From Cedecea lapagei (GTDB lineage: Bacteria > Pseudomonadota > Gammaproteobacteria > Enterobacterales > Enterobacteriaceae): a stretch of DNA of 64,000 nt. A model generated the notes under the pieces. It was not told the origin of the DNA. It made no database searches and worked only from the letters and a program-made list of their open reading frames with translations. A program made the translations under genes and the position numbers. Shown one piece after another: positions 31,305 to 40,775 of this stretch. The stretch spans positions 1,550,001 to 1,614,000 of the forward strand of contig NZ_LR134201.1 of assembly GCF_900635955.1 (NCBI RefSeq), in the 5' to 3' direction. Numbering within the stretch: position 1 is the first letter of the stretch; each line of letters begins with the position of its first letter.

Positions 31305-32681
31305 TCAGAGCTCCTTTTGGATAAGTTGATTTTTAATGTGCTGATTATTCAGCCGCAAAGAGTAAACCAGCGGGGCCAGCGTCCCGGCGGCGGCAAGGCT
31401 AAAAGTGAAAAGATAAGCGTGAGGGGCGGGCATCAGCCCCTGTAATACGGTCAGCAGCAGGCTCAGCAGCGCCACGCCAAAGCAAAAGCTCAGCTGGCGG
31501 TTGATGTTCCACAGCGCGCTGGCTTCCGGCATCGCCTCAGAAGGGATAGAGATAAAAGCGGTGCTCTGCGCCGTGCTGCTGGAAAGGCTCCCGCCCAGGC
31601 CCATCAGAACATAAGCCGCCACCAGCAACGATATTTGCTCGCCCGAACTGACCTGCGCCAGCAGCAGAATACCGGCGGCCTGAAGTAAACCTCCGGCAGT
31701 AATCAGCGGGCGAGGGCCGAGGCGGTTAAACATCTTGCCGGTAAATGAAATCGCGACAAAAGAGGCCATCGCCCAGGGCAGCATCAGCATCCCGGTTTGC
31801 GTGGCAGACAGGCCCAGCTGCGTTTGCAGGTAGACGATACTGACCAGGCTGGTGCCCATAAAAATGCCCGGAATGCATTGATAAACCAGCATCGCGTAGC
31901 GAAGCAGCGGGTCGGCCAGCAGCGGCAGGCTGAACAGCGGATGAGGATTCATGCCGTTGCGGCGAACAAACAGCCACAGAATAAGCGCTCCGGCGGCCAG
32001 CAGCAGCAGGGCCGATAAATGCGCTGCCGCATTGCTGGCCTGCGTTACGCCAAGCAAAATAGCGAACAGCCCGGCAGACCCCAGTATCAGCCCTTTAACA
32101 TCCAGCGGCTTGCGGGCAGCCTGCTGCTCTGCGGGTTTTAGCCAAAGAGCCGCGAGGACTAACGTCAGCAGCGCCAGCGGCAGGCTCGACAAAAATATCC
32201 ATCGCCAGCCAAAAGACTCTACCAGCAGGCCGCCCGCCGTCGGCGAAAGCGCCGGAGCCAGCAGCGCCACCAGCATGATTATCGATGAAAGTTTGGCCCG
32301 CTCATGCACGGCAAAAAGTTGCCAGGTCAGCGCCTGACCAACGGGAATAAGCAACCCGCCGCCAACGCCCTGCAAAATGCGTGCGGCAACCAGCGCCTCA
32401 AGGCCGGGGGCGAGGCCAGAAGCCAGCGTGCCTAGAGAAAAAAGCCCCAGGGAAAGCATAAATAATCGCTTTGCTCCCAGCCGCTGCGTGAGCCACGCGC
32501 TGCAGGGAATGACCAGCGTCAGCCCGCAAAGATAGCCGTGGCTCACCCAGGCCAGTTCGGTGATGGGGGCATTAAGTTCTCTGCCCATTTCAGGCCAGGC
32601 GACGTTAGAGATAAACATATTAATCAGGTCGAGAAAAAAGCCGAGCAGATAAACGGCGGCGACCCTGGCGCGGTAAGGCAT
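31305..32681 (-). CDS. MFS drug:H+ antiporter (DHA2 type)
   Basis: A 458-residue major facilitator of about fourteen helices. NVAWPEMGRELNAPITELAWVSHGYLCGLTLVIPCSAWLTQRLGAKRLF carries motif A in the 2-3 loop, and ILQGVGGGLLIPVGQAL and PALSPTAGGLLVESFGWRWIFL (motif C-like) are typical of the DHA2 family. It likely exports a toxic compound by proton antiport at the inner membrane. A LysR regulator diverges from it, 110 bases away. Confidence 0.88.
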   Translation of the reverse strand: MPYRARVAAVYLLGFFLDLINMFISNVAWPEMGRELNAPITELAWVSHGYLCGLTLVIPCSAWLTQRLGAKRLFMLSLGLFSLGTLASGLAPGLEALVAARILQGVGGGLLIPVGQALTWQLFAVHERAKLSSIIMLVALLAPALSPTAGGLLVESFGWRWIFLSSLPLALLTLVLAALWLKPAEQQAARKPLDVKGLILGSAGLFAILLGVTQASNAAAHLSALLLLAAGALILWLFVRRNGMNPHPLFSLPLLADPLLRYAMLVYQCIPGIFMGTSLVSIVYLQTQLGLSATQTGMLMLPWAMASFVAISFTGKMFNRLGPRPLITAGGLLQAAGILLLAQVSSGEQISLLVAAYVLMGLGGSLSSSTAQSTAFISIPSEAMPEASALWNINRQLSFCFGVALLSLLLTVLQGLMPAPHAYLFTFSLAAAGTLAPLVYSLRLNNQHIKNQLIQKEL

Positions 32682-32791
32682 GGCGGTTCTCGTTAAAAGG
32701 AAAAGGCGATTTCAGCAGGTTCGGCCAGGCGGATAAATCCCACCTCTGCTGATACACTGTCAAAAATAATTTGATAATCAGGCGAATTAGC

Positions 32792-33691
32792 ATGCTGAAC
32801 TTACAGCGAGTGGCGCAGTTTGTGGCGGTGGTGGATGCCGGAGGCTTTACCGCGGCGGCACAGTCCATGCAGCAAACAAAAGCGGTTATCAGCTTTAACG
32901 TTCGTCAGCTTGAGGCGGAACTTGGCGTTTCGCTGCTGGTGCGCTCCACGCGCCGCGTGGCGTTAACTCAGGCGGGCGAGATGTTTTACCAGCGTGCTTT
33001 ACAGCTATTAAGGGAAAGCGAGGCGCTGGTCGAAGAGGTTCAGGGGCAGCACGGCGGGTTTTCTGGCGAGCTGAGTATTTCGACAACGCCGGAATACGGC
33101 CAGGCGAAGATCATCCCCGCCCTGAGCGCTTTCGGCAGGCTGCATCCGGGGCTGACCATCCGGCACGAGTCCTCTTCTGCGCCGGTTAACCTGATTTCCG
33201 GGCAGTTTGATGTGGCCATTCGCCTCGGTAAGCTGGTGGATTCCTCTTACCGCGCGGCGCTGATAGAGCGCTTTGAGATTGTGGCGGTTGCTGCGCCGCT
33301 GTGGCTGGAGCGTAACCCGATCGGCAGTCTGGAAGCGCTGGCTGAAGCGGAATGGGTTATTCATCGTCGGCTGCCAACGCCCCGTGAATGGCAGGTTATT
33401 GGGCGCGACCATGAAACACGCGAGCTGACGATAACCGGGCCGGCCCGCTTTATGACCGACACGGCGGCGGCGCTAATGGCTTTTGTGGTTCAGGGCTGCG
33501 GCGTGGGTTTACTGCCCGAATGGCTGGTGAGGATTGCTATTGAACGCGGTGAGCTTCAGCAGGTACTGCCGGAATACCGTTTTCCCTCGCAGGGGATTTA
33601 TGCGGTTTACCCCAACACGCGGCACGTTCCGGCGAAGGTCCGTGCGCTGATAGATTTTTTACAGGACCGGGAAAGCAACAGACCCGCTTAG
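32792..33691 (+). CDS. LysR-family regulator of the MFS unit
   Basis: A 299-residue LysR regulator. The N-terminal helix-turn-helix is at about 1-60 (FVAVVDAGGFTAAAQSM, then QTKAVISFNVRQLEAELGVSLLVRSTRRVALT); the effector domain starts at GELSISTTPEYGQAKIIPAL. The frame is open to 32771, but the ATG at 32792 begins the typical LNLQRVAQFV. Position suggests it controls the divergent MFS gene. A GC hairpin overlaps its stop codon. Confidence 0.88.
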   Translation: MLNLQRVAQFVAVVDAGGFTAAAQSMQQTKAVISFNVRQLEAELGVSLLVRSTRRVALTQAGEMFYQRALQLLRESEALVEEVQGQHGGFSGELSISTTPEYGQAKIIPALSAFGRLHPGLTIRHESSSAPVNLISGQFDVAIRLGKLVDSSYRAALIERFEIVAVAAPLWLERNPIGSLEALAEAEWVIHRRLPTPREWQVIGRDHETRELTITGPARFMTDTAAALMAFVVQGCGVGLLPEWLVRIAIERGELQQVLPEYRFPSQGIYAVYPNTRHVPAKVRALIDFLQDRESNRPA

Positions 33692-33699
33692 CGGGTCTG
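33679..33699. terminator. Hairpin between convergent lysR-type and NCS1 genes
   Basis: CAGACCCGC pairs with GCGGGTCTG around a three-base loop, overlapping the regulator's stop. No clear T-run follows, so its strength as a terminator is doubtful. Confidence 0.45.
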
Positions 33700-33707
33700 C
33701 TTCAGGC

Positions 33708-35234
33708 TTATACGGCTTTCTGTGTTTTAACCGGTGGCGCAGAACGCGCCTGTGTAGACGAAATACCCGGTAGCTCAATCTTCAGGCCGAAGGTCAGCAG
33801 AGAGTAAATCACCCCGCCGGTCAGCATAGAGACAATAACGCCCAGGTTCGCCGTGGCAAAGACGCTGTGGCGAGTTTCTTCCGTCAGCAGGAAGCCAACA
33901 ACGTGCGCGATGTACGGGTCACCGGAGGTAATTGTGCCCAGGCCGACAAACGTTGCCACGCCCAGCGCAAGCAGCGCCGTCCAGCGGCCATCGCGACCAC
34001 CAAAACCGGCTTTATTCGCCATTGCCACATCCCAGCCCAGGCGTTTCTGGCGCAGGAAGTCGATCAGCTGAATCGCCCCGGCGGAGCCAATCACCACCGA
34101 GATAGAGGCCAGGAACGACTGGAAGGTCGCCAGGAACGAGTCGGAAATAAACATCAGGTAGAACGCGCCGAAGCCGATAATAGCCGCGTTCAGCGTGGTG
34201 GTCGTGGCGCGGCTGGCCGGAATGCCCAGCGCCAGCAGGGCAAGGCCGGAGCTGTAAACGCCGGTAATCGCAGCGGCCAGCAGTGAAACGATAATCACGA
34301 TGGAGAACGGCACGTAAAACCAGAACGGCAGCAGGTTAGTCAGCGAGGCGATGGGCGACTGCGCCGCCGCGGCGCTCAGGTCCGGGTTGCTGTCGGCGAG
34401 GAACGCGCCCAGAACCAGCAGAATGCTCACCGGCAGCGAAATTCCGGTGGTGGTCCAGAAAATAACCTTTGAAGCCTGCGTTTTCTTCGGCAGGTAGCGC
34501 GCAAAGTCGCCGCCGTAGTTCAGGAAGCCTAAGCCCACCATCGTCATCGCCATCACTACGCCGCCGATATAGGTCAGCAGGTCGCCGTGCACAGCGCTCT
34601 GGCCCAGCTTGTCCCAGTGAATGTGCGGCAGCATCAGGAAGATAAAGATGATGCTCATAAACCCGGTCAGCCAGGCGATGTATTTCTCGACCTTCATAAT
34701 CAGCTGGTGGCCATAGATGGCGACCGACATGGTCAGCGCCAGGCTGACGATAAACCAGCCCAGAATACACACCAGCGTCGGTTTGCCGTCTGCCAGCGCA
34801 AAGGCCGCAGGCCAGAGTTTGGTGAACAGCGCCGCGCCGGTAGAGGAGGCGAGGGTAATGATGGTGATTTTCCAGCCCATGTTGGAGATATAGGCGAACA
34901 GGGTCGGGAATTTATTGCCGTGATAGCCGAAGCAGAAGCGCGTCTGGGTCAGCGTCGGCAGGCCGGTTCTTGGCCCGCCGACCGCGAGTACCCCAACCAG
35001 GCAGCAGGAAAGCAGGTAACCGACGATCCCGGCGGTGATCGACTGCCAGACGCTCAGGCCCAGCGAGTAGACGTAAATGCCGTAGGTCATCCCCAGAATG
35101 GAGACGTTCCACGAGAACCAGATCGGGAACAGCCCGGAAGGCCTGCCGTAGCGTTCTGACTCAGGGACGGCGTTGACGCCGTTTGATTCAACTTTTATGC
35201 CGCCAGAGGACGGCTGGTGTGTAGAGTTTGTCAT
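33708..35234 (-). CDS. NCS1-family purine/cytosine-type transporter
   Basis: A 508-residue permease with twelve helices of the nucleobase:cation symporter 1 family (purine-cytosine permease group). WFSWNVSILGMTYGIYVYSLGLSVWQS is helix 1, GGPRTGLPTLTQTRFCFGYHGN holds the conserved loop, and GLGFLNYGGDFARYLP the substrate region. Its closeness to the phosphorylase gene (22 bases upstream) suggests uptake of a nucleobase or nucleoside. Exact substrate unknown. Confidence 0.87.
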   Translation of the reverse strand: MTNSTHQPSSGGIKVESNGVNAVPESERYGRPSGLFPIWFSWNVSILGMTYGIYVYSLGLSVWQSITAGIVGYLLSCCLVGVLAVGGPRTGLPTLTQTRFCFGYHGNKFPTLFAYISNMGWKITIITLASSTGAALFTKLWPAAFALADGKPTLVCILGWFIVSLALTMSVAIYGHQLIMKVEKYIAWLTGFMSIIFIFLMLPHIHWDKLGQSAVHGDLLTYIGGVVMAMTMVGLGFLNYGGDFARYLPKKTQASKVIFWTTTGISLPVSILLVLGAFLADSNPDLSAAAAQSPIASLTNLLPFWFYVPFSIVIIVSLLAAAITGVYSSGLALLALGIPASRATTTTLNAAIIGFGAFYLMFISDSFLATFQSFLASISVVIGSAGAIQLIDFLRQKRLGWDVAMANKAGFGGRDGRWTALLALGVATFVGLGTITSGDPYIAHVVGFLLTEETRHSVFATANLGVIVSMLTGGVIYSLLTFGLKIELPGISSTQARSAPPVKTQKAV

Positions 35235-35256
35235 CGGAGAACCCTTATGGGAAAAA

Positions 35257-35967
35257 TCAATCGCAGAGAAGTGCGGTTTCTAAAGCGAGCTCAATCATTT
35301 TGTCTAACGTGTTTTGTAGTTCTTCTGCCGTGGGCTCTTCCCCCGTAACGCTGTTTACACAGGCCGTCAGCAGGCTCAGGGCTTTGGCGCGGTACTGCGC
35401 GGCGAGGGTGAACAGCGCCGAGGTTTCCATCTCCACCGCAAGGATGTTCATCTTTTTGAGGGCAGGGAGCATGCCTTCGGGTTTGTCGTACAGCAGGTCG
35501 TTGGTAAAGGTGTTGCCGAACTGGGTCGGAATGTTGTGTTGCTCGGCTGCGGTCCAGCAGCGGCGCAGCAGGTCAAAGTCCGGCACCGCCGCGTAGTCGT
35601 AGCCGCCAAAGCGGTCGCGGTTCACTGAGGAAGAGGTTCCCGCGCCGGTGGCGACAATCACATTGCGCATATCCACGCTTTCATCCACTGCGCCGCAGGT
35701 GCCGATGCGAATAAGCTGCTTCACGCCAAAAGCATTAATCAGCTCGTGGGCATAAATCGAAACGGACGGAATACCCATGCCGTGCGCCATCACGGAAAGG
35801 CGCTTGCCCTTGTAGTAGCCGGTAAAGCCGAACATATTGCGGGTATCGCACACGCGCTTTGCGTCGGTTAAATACGTCTGCGCGATGTACTGCGCGCGCA
35901 GCGGGTCGCCCGGCATGATCACGGTTTCGGCAAAGTCGCCCGGGTTGGCGTTAATATGTGGCGTCAT
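35257..35967 (-). CDS. deoD: Purine-nucleoside phosphorylase, DeoD type
   Basis: It splits purine (deoxy)nucleosides with phosphate into base and (deoxy)ribose-1-phosphate. The hexameric DeoD family marks are INANPGDFAETVIMPGDPLRAQYIA, RIGTCGAVDESVDMRNVIVATGA, LAVEMETSALFTLAAQ (ribose-binding Glu-Met-Glu) and LTACVNSVTGEE, where the E. coli enzyme has the catalytic Asp204 (SDH). Here this position reads CVNSVTGEE, so Asp is replaced by Asn. 236 residues; E. coli DeoD has 239. It is a paralogue in a salvage unit, not the deoCABD operon. Confidence 0.88.
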   Translation of the reverse strand: MTPHINANPGDFAETVIMPGDPLRAQYIAQTYLTDAKRVCDTRNMFGFTGYYKGKRLSVMAHGMGIPSVSIYAHELINAFGVKQLIRIGTCGAVDESVDMRNVIVATGAGTSSSVNRDRFGGYDYAAVPDFDLLRRCWTAAEQHNIPTQFGNTFTNDLLYDKPEGMLPALKKMNILAVEMETSALFTLAAQYRAKALSLLTACVNSVTGEEPTAEELQNTLDKMIELALETALLCD

Positions 35968-36263
35968 CTGACGATCTCCTGGCTGGTTTTATGCCACTAC
36001 GATAGAAACCTGGCGAAGTGCAGAAAAAGGCAAATGTCCGACCGGGCTGACGGCGATCACAAAATTGATTTTTCCCTGGAGAAGAAAAAGGGCAATGCCA
36101 GGGCTGGCGCGGGTTGAACGAAACAAGGAGTATTGACAATATTGAAGGGAGCCAGGTAATCTCAGCCGCCTTTTTCACCACGGACGCTGGCGAAACAGGC
36201 AATACTTGACGGGGTAAACCCCTTATTTGCTGCGTGGCAGTCCTGCCGGAGAGCGATAACACC

Positions 36264-36932
36264 ATGAATATTATCCAGCAATTCGCTCAGCGCGGGCACC
36301 AGATCCTGCGGGATGCCGTTCACGCCGCGCCGCTCAAGAATAAAGAGATTGGCGCCGGCGAATACATTCTGCGCCAGGGCGAAGAGATCAAAGCGCTGTA
36401 CTGGATCACGCTCGGTGAGTACACCATGCACTACAACGCCGAGAACGGGAAAGCGTTCAGCCTGGGGCAGCGTTTTGTCAGCGATACAATCATCGGCGAA
36501 ATCGAATACCTGACCCACACGCCGAGCCAGTTTTCGGTTGTCGCCCACGACACCATGACGGTAAAAGTCATTCCGCTGGCAATGATGGACACCATCCTGA
36601 CCGGCCACGCCGAAGTGGGCGTCTGGCTCAGTCAGCTGCTTTCCACAAGCTACCAGCGCGGAATGGCAAGAACCATGGAACGCTTCCTGCAGCCGCTGGT
36701 GTTTAACATCGTGGCCGACCTCTACGAGCGTAACCAGCAGAACAGGCCGCTGGTGGACTTCTCGCAGGTGTCCCGCGAGGCCGAGCGCTTTGGCTGCTCC
36801 GAAAGAACCTATCGGCGGGTAATCAACCAGCTGATAGAAGAGCAGTACATCCAAAAAGTGGCGCAGGAATACGTGATTTGCGATATAGAAAAGTTTCGCC
36901 TGCTGCTGACCCATCCCGGCCGCATCGGCTAG
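36264..36932 (+). CDS. Crp/Fnr-family regulator, YeiL-like
   Basis: About 222 residues. A cyclic-nucleotide-binding-like beta barrel (KEIGAGEYILRQGEEIKALYWITLGEYTMHYNAENGKAFSLG) is followed by a dimer helix and a winged helix-turn-helix (SREAERFGCSERTYRRVINQLIEEQYIQK). It lacks the full cAMP-binding RSA motif and Fnr cysteines. It resembles E. coli YeiL, which also sits beside nucleoside genes. The ATG at 36264 is preferred to the GTG ten codons earlier. It diverges from deoD, so it may regulate that unit. Confidence 0.78.
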   Translation: MNIIQQFAQRGHQILRDAVHAAPLKNKEIGAGEYILRQGEEIKALYWITLGEYTMHYNAENGKAFSLGQRFVSDTIIGEIEYLTHTPSQFSVVAHDTMTVKVIPLAMMDTILTGHAEVGVWLSQLLSTSYQRGMARTMERFLQPLVFNIVADLYERNQQNRPLVDFSQVSREAERFGCSERTYRRVINQLIEEQYIQKVAQEYVICDIEKFRLLLTHPGRIG

Positions 36933-37015
36933 CAGGTTTGTAGCAAACTGCTAAAAAAGAAAAGAAAAAACAGTGATAGACTCCGGCAATAAATCATCCG
37001 CAAGGGAGTCGTGCA

Positions 37016-38143
37016 GTGAGTGAGTCCGTCGAAAACCAAAACGCGTTTAAGCATGCTTTTAATCATTCACTTTTGCAGGATATCGCGAGCTTAATCGCGC
37101 TGCATTACCCCGCCTTTAACGTTGACGCATTTCTAAAGAAAGCCGAGAGCCTGGACAAGCTGGAAATGAAAGCCAGAGTCCGGGTTATTCGCGACGCGCT
37201 GGCCGCCGGGCTGCCGCAGGACTACCCGGCGGCATTGGGCGTAGTGGTTTCGGTGTTAAAAGAGAACAAGCTGCGCGGCTTTGCCGTCTGGCCGTTTGCG
37301 GAGTTTATTCAGTTTTATGGCCTTGGGCACCCTGAGCTTTCCCTCGACGCCCTGAAGGTGGTCACCGTTTGTTTTACCTCCGAATGGGCGGTGCGGCCTT
37401 TTATCAAGCAGAATCCGGAAGAAACAATGCGCTTTCTGCTCAAATGTGCGCAGGACGAAAGCGTGGATATTCGCCGCTGGGCTTCGGAAGGCACACGCCC
37501 GCGAGTGCCCTGGGGCGAAAAGCTGCATCTGTTTATTAAAGACCCGGCGGGAACAAGAGCGATTCTGGACGCTCTTAAATTCGACCCGGAGCTTTACGTC
37601 AGAAAAAGCGTCGCCAACCACCTCAACGACATCACCAAAGACCATCCGGACTACGTAATTCAGCTCCTGCAAAGCTGGCAGCAGCAGGCGAAACAGTCCG
37701 GCAGTGAAGATGTAAAAAAAGTTGCGTGGATAACCCGCCACTCACTTCGCACCTTAATCAAGAATGGCCACCCGGATGCGCTGGCGCTGATCGGCGTGCA
37801 GCACGGCGCGGACGTCGCGCTGGATGCCTTCTCCATCAAACAAAAAGCCATTGTCCTGGGCGAAAACCTGGAGTTTAAGGTCAGCCTGCGTTCAACCAGC
37901 GACGCCCCGCAAAGCATCGTTGTGGATTACGTTCTCCACTTTATGAAGGCCAACGGCAGCACCGCCCCGAAGGTCTTCAAGCTCCGCGCGTTTGAACTCC
38001 CGGCCAGAGGCTCGGTAACGATAGAGAAAAAACACGCGGTGAAGAAAATCACCACCCGCCAGTATTATCCCGGCGTGCAGCGGATCGAGATCCAGGTCAA
38101 CGGCAAGTTGCTTGGGGGAGGTGAGTGGGAGTTGGAGGTATAG
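37016..38143 (+). CDS. alkC: AlkC-type DNA alkylation repair glycosylase with C-terminal Ig-like domain
   Basis: 375 residues. The N-terminal part is the HEAT-like repeat fold of AlkC/AlkD glycosylases: AVWPFAEFIQFYGLGH, SEWAVRPFIKQNPEETMRFLLKCAQDESVDIRRWASEGTRPRVPWG and DPELYVRKSVANHLNDITKDHPD. It should remove N3-alkylpurines from DNA. From about 270 an Ig-like beta domain follows (FSIKQKAIVLGENLEFKVSLRSTSDAPQSIVVDYVLHF), as in the AlkC subgroup with an added domain. The start is GTG with AAGGGAG upstream. Confidence 0.88.
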   Translation: MSESVENQNAFKHAFNHSLLQDIASLIALHYPAFNVDAFLKKAESLDKLEMKARVRVIRDALAAGLPQDYPAALGVVVSVLKENKLRGFAVWPFAEFIQFYGLGHPELSLDALKVVTVCFTSEWAVRPFIKQNPEETMRFLLKCAQDESVDIRRWASEGTRPRVPWGEKLHLFIKDPAGTRAILDALKFDPELYVRKSVANHLNDITKDHPDYVIQLLQSWQQQAKQSGSEDVKKVAWITRHSLRTLIKNGHPDALALIGVQHGADVALDAFSIKQKAIVLGENLEFKVSLRSTSDAPQSIVVDYVLHFMKANGSTAPKVFKLRAFELPARGSVTIEKKHAVKKITTRQYYPGVQRIEIQVNGKLLGGGEWELEV

Positions 38144-38341
38144 CAAGTATTCGCCACCGGCGGTTTGCGGGTGGCGTCTTTATCAAGGTTTTCCTTATTA
38201 ATATTATGGCTGAAAAATTTAAGTTTATTTTCATAACTTACTTATTGTTTTATTGAAACCGCGAAAAATGGTAGTTATCCCTTCTCTTTAAGTGTGTTAT
38301 ATTTAATGGTTAATATAAATTTAATTCACTTAGAGGGGCTT

Positions 38342-40132
38342 ATGCCTGTAAAAATTGCTAAAATAGAAATTTCAAACTTTCGTTCCATACAGAAAATTGT
38401 TATCGATAGTTCTAGGTTACAGATAATTGTAGGCAATAATGATGCTGGTAAATCAAATATTCTCAGAGCGTTAAATTTATTTTTTAATGGCGAGACGAAT
38501 CCAAGAGAATATTTCGATTTTTCAACTGATTATAATATATACACAGCAGGTAAGGAATCAAAAAAAGCTCGTGAGGTAAAAATAAAATTACTTCTTGAGA
38601 TCCCAGCAAGTTATCAAGCGACAAATGGCAATGTTATTGAATGGACTAAGTCATGGCGCACAAATGGTTTTTATGATGAAAAAATAGTTGGAATTAAATC
38701 TGTCAGTGGTCCTAGAGGTGGCAGGAGTAATGAAAGAATAGATATACCTTCTCGATCAAATATAAGACAGCTTCTTAATAATGTTAAATATGTATATGTT
38801 CCAGCAATTAAAGACAGGGAGTATATATCAAATCTTAGAAGCGAAATTTATTTTGTGGTCAATGAGGTTTTCAACGAAAACTTTAATGACTCTAGCAGGG
38901 CATTTGAAAGTAGCATTGCTGAGAACCTTCAGGAACTAACTATGGAAATTAGCGAGTCTCTTGGTTTTAAATCTGCACTATCACTGCCGCGGGATTTGAG
39001 TAGTTTATTTGGGAACTTGGATTTTTTGAATGATATGAAGATTTCTCTTAATGAGCGAGGAGATGGTGTTAAAGCTCGACATATACCTCTAATATTAAAA
39101 TACATAGCTGAAAAAACGAAAACCTTACAGGCAAGAGGCAATCCACCATATACATTCATTTGGGGCTATGAAGAGCCAGAAAATAATCTCGAACTAACTA
39201 CTGCGATAAAGCTAGCTATTCAATTTAAGAGCTTCGTACCTGAACCAATATCTCAGTTATTCATTACAACACATTCTCCTGCCTTTTATAATCTATCGAA
39301 AGATAATGAAAGTGTTAATTGTGTTTTTATTGAGAAAGATAGTACTGATGTTACTTCTTGTGATAGTGACTTCGAATTGTTGGATGATCGAATGGGAGTA
39401 ATGGAATTACTTTCTCCTTATATAGATGAAGTGAAGTCTCGTATTGAGAATATTGAGACTGTAAGCCAGCTTGGTGATAAAAAAGCAGTTATTTATGTTG
39501 AAGGTATTAGTGATAAAATTATCCTTGAAAAAGCAATGAGTGTTTATGCTCCTGAGCATGTTAATAATATTGAGATAATAACAAAAGATTTCAGTGCGGG
39601 AACCAATTATGTATGTGATATGCTTAAAGCATATTTCCATATGCGCAAGCATCATCCAGATAAATTTAAATGTGTTGGGTTAGTTGACGCTGATGAAGAT
39701 GGTAGGAAAGTAAGGATTGAGCTCGGTGGAATTCAAGATCTAGGAAGGTCGGTTAAATGTTTTCTATTGCCATTGGCACCAGATGTTATTAAGGCTAAAA
39801 AAGAAGGGTTTAATATTCCGGGGGTTTTAGAAAGTAATTACCCTATAGAAATCTGGCAGGAAGAATTGAAAAATGGAAAGCTGGTAAAGAGAGATAGAGT
39901 TTTTGATATCTTACATGAGGAAAATTTAAATAAGTTGATTCAATCTTCTATTTCATTAGAAGGTCTATTAGCAGGTAAATCATATGGTATAAAGGTTGAG
40001 TATATAATACCTAAAGATAGAAAGATTAAACTCGCTAACAAAATTTCCCAAATGAGTAATGATGAATCCAAGGTTTTTTTAGGATACTTAGAGGGTGTAA
40101 TCAAGGATATAAATGCATACCTTTTCCCTTAG
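38342..40132 (+). CDS. OLD-family ATP-dependent nuclease (AAA-TOPRIM)
   Basis: A 596-residue protein that joins an SMC/RecF-type ATPase with a TOPRIM nuclease. Walker A is GNNDAGKS (31-38), Walker B TFIWGYEEPE (271-280), and the switch His is His311 in TTHSPAF. The TOPRIM domain has Glu387 in YVEGISDK and the Asp cluster 449-453 in LVDADEDG. No UvrD-like helicase gene (GajB) follows, so it looks like a class 1, stand-alone OLD. The start is the ATG at 38342 behind AGAGGGG. It is markedly AT-rich against its neighbours, which suggests transfer, and an anti-phage role is plausible. Confidence 0.87.
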   Translation: MPVKIAKIEISNFRSIQKIVIDSSRLQIIVGNNDAGKSNILRALNLFFNGETNPREYFDFSTDYNIYTAGKESKKAREVKIKLLLEIPASYQATNGNVIEWTKSWRTNGFYDEKIVGIKSVSGPRGGRSNERIDIPSRSNIRQLLNNVKYVYVPAIKDREYISNLRSEIYFVVNEVFNENFNDSSRAFESSIAENLQELTMEISESLGFKSALSLPRDLSSLFGNLDFLNDMKISLNERGDGVKARHIPLILKYIAEKTKTLQARGNPPYTFIWGYEEPENNLELTTAIKLAIQFKSFVPEPISQLFITTHSPAFYNLSKDNESVNCVFIEKDSTDVTSCDSDFELLDDRMGVMELLSPYIDEVKSRIENIETVSQLGDKKAVIYVEGISDKIILEKAMSVYAPEHVNNIEIITKDFSAGTNYVCDMLKAYFHMRKHHPDKFKCVGLVDADEDGRKVRIELGGIQDLGRSVKCFLLPLAPDVIKAKKEGFNIPGVLESNYPIEIWQEELKNGKLVKRDRVFDILHEENLNKLIQSSISLEGLLAGKSYGIKVEYIIPKDRKIKLANKISQMSNDESKVFLGYLEGVIKDINAYLFP

Positions 40133-40427
40133 TGGGGATTAATTAGCCAATATTAATTATCGCTCAATGATTTTTTAAATTCACCATTTTATATTCTATG
40201 GTGAATTTTTGTTTTTTTATTGGATTGCCTGATGCTCGATTTGACTATTTTTTAATGGCGAGAAATATAGGGGTTGCTTCAATACATGATTAAAGACATC
40301 TATAAACACTTTATAATAGATATTTTTATATAGAGTTGTTATTGAAAATATCATCTCTGTTTATTAGGGAAATAGATAATATAAAGTAGGCAGAATTATC
40401 TGGGTAGAGCGAGAGAATAAACAGGTT
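40133..40427. other. AT-rich gap downstream of the OLD gene
   Basis: 295 bases with low GC and no open frame of note. A weak hairpin-like repeat (TTCACCATTTTATATTCTATGGTGAA, 40179-40206) may end the OLD transcript. Nothing else is visible. Confidence 0.4.
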
Positions 40428-40673
40428 TCAAAGCATCTCCAATTTCCCCATAACACTCTCCAACAATGGCGCAGGCTCAACGCCCAGCAATTGCGCCACA
40501 TGAGCAAATTCGATCACATCCAGTCTTCTTTCACCACTTTCTATCTTGGCTATAAATGACTGAGGGCGACCCATCGCCTGAGCCAATTGCTGCTGGGTTA
40601 TCCCTCTTTTAACTCGCGCATCACGCAGTGATTTGATAACTAACTGATATTCTTCTGAATAAATTGAAGGCAT
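40428..40673 (-). CDS. Small XRE-family repressor
   Basis: 81 residues from the ATG at 40673, which has CGGAG upstream; the frame extends to a GTG at 40715 in the likely promoter. The helix-turn-helix is ARVKRGITQQQLAQAMGRPQSFIAKIESGERRLDVIEFAHVAQLLG, close to HipB and phage repressors. It diverges from a Ner-like gene across a perfect palindrome (40722-40744) that overlaps its -35 sequence TTGACA, so autorepression is likely. Confidence 0.82.
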   Translation of the reverse strand: MPSIYSEEYQLVIKSLRDARVKRGITQQQLAQAMGRPQSFIAKIESGERRLDVIEFAHVAQLLGVEPAPLLESVMGKLEML

Positions 40674-40721
40674 AGCTAAACTCCGATCGATATCCCAAAA
40701 TCGAATATCAATCACTTGTCA

Positions 40722-40744
40722 AATTATCCCAAAATGGGATAATT
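40722..40744. promoter_or_regulatory. Perfect palindromic operator between XRE and Ner-like genes
   Basis: AATTATCCC-AAAAT-GGGATAATT is a 9-5-9 perfect inverted repeat. A second, decayed copy (TATCCCAAAATCGAATA, 40691-40707) lies nearer the XRE gene. TTGACA on the minus strand (40717-40722) touches the repeat. Confidence 0.65.
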
Positions 40745-40775
40745 AATGATGTCAGTTATGCAAAGGAGTAGCAGA

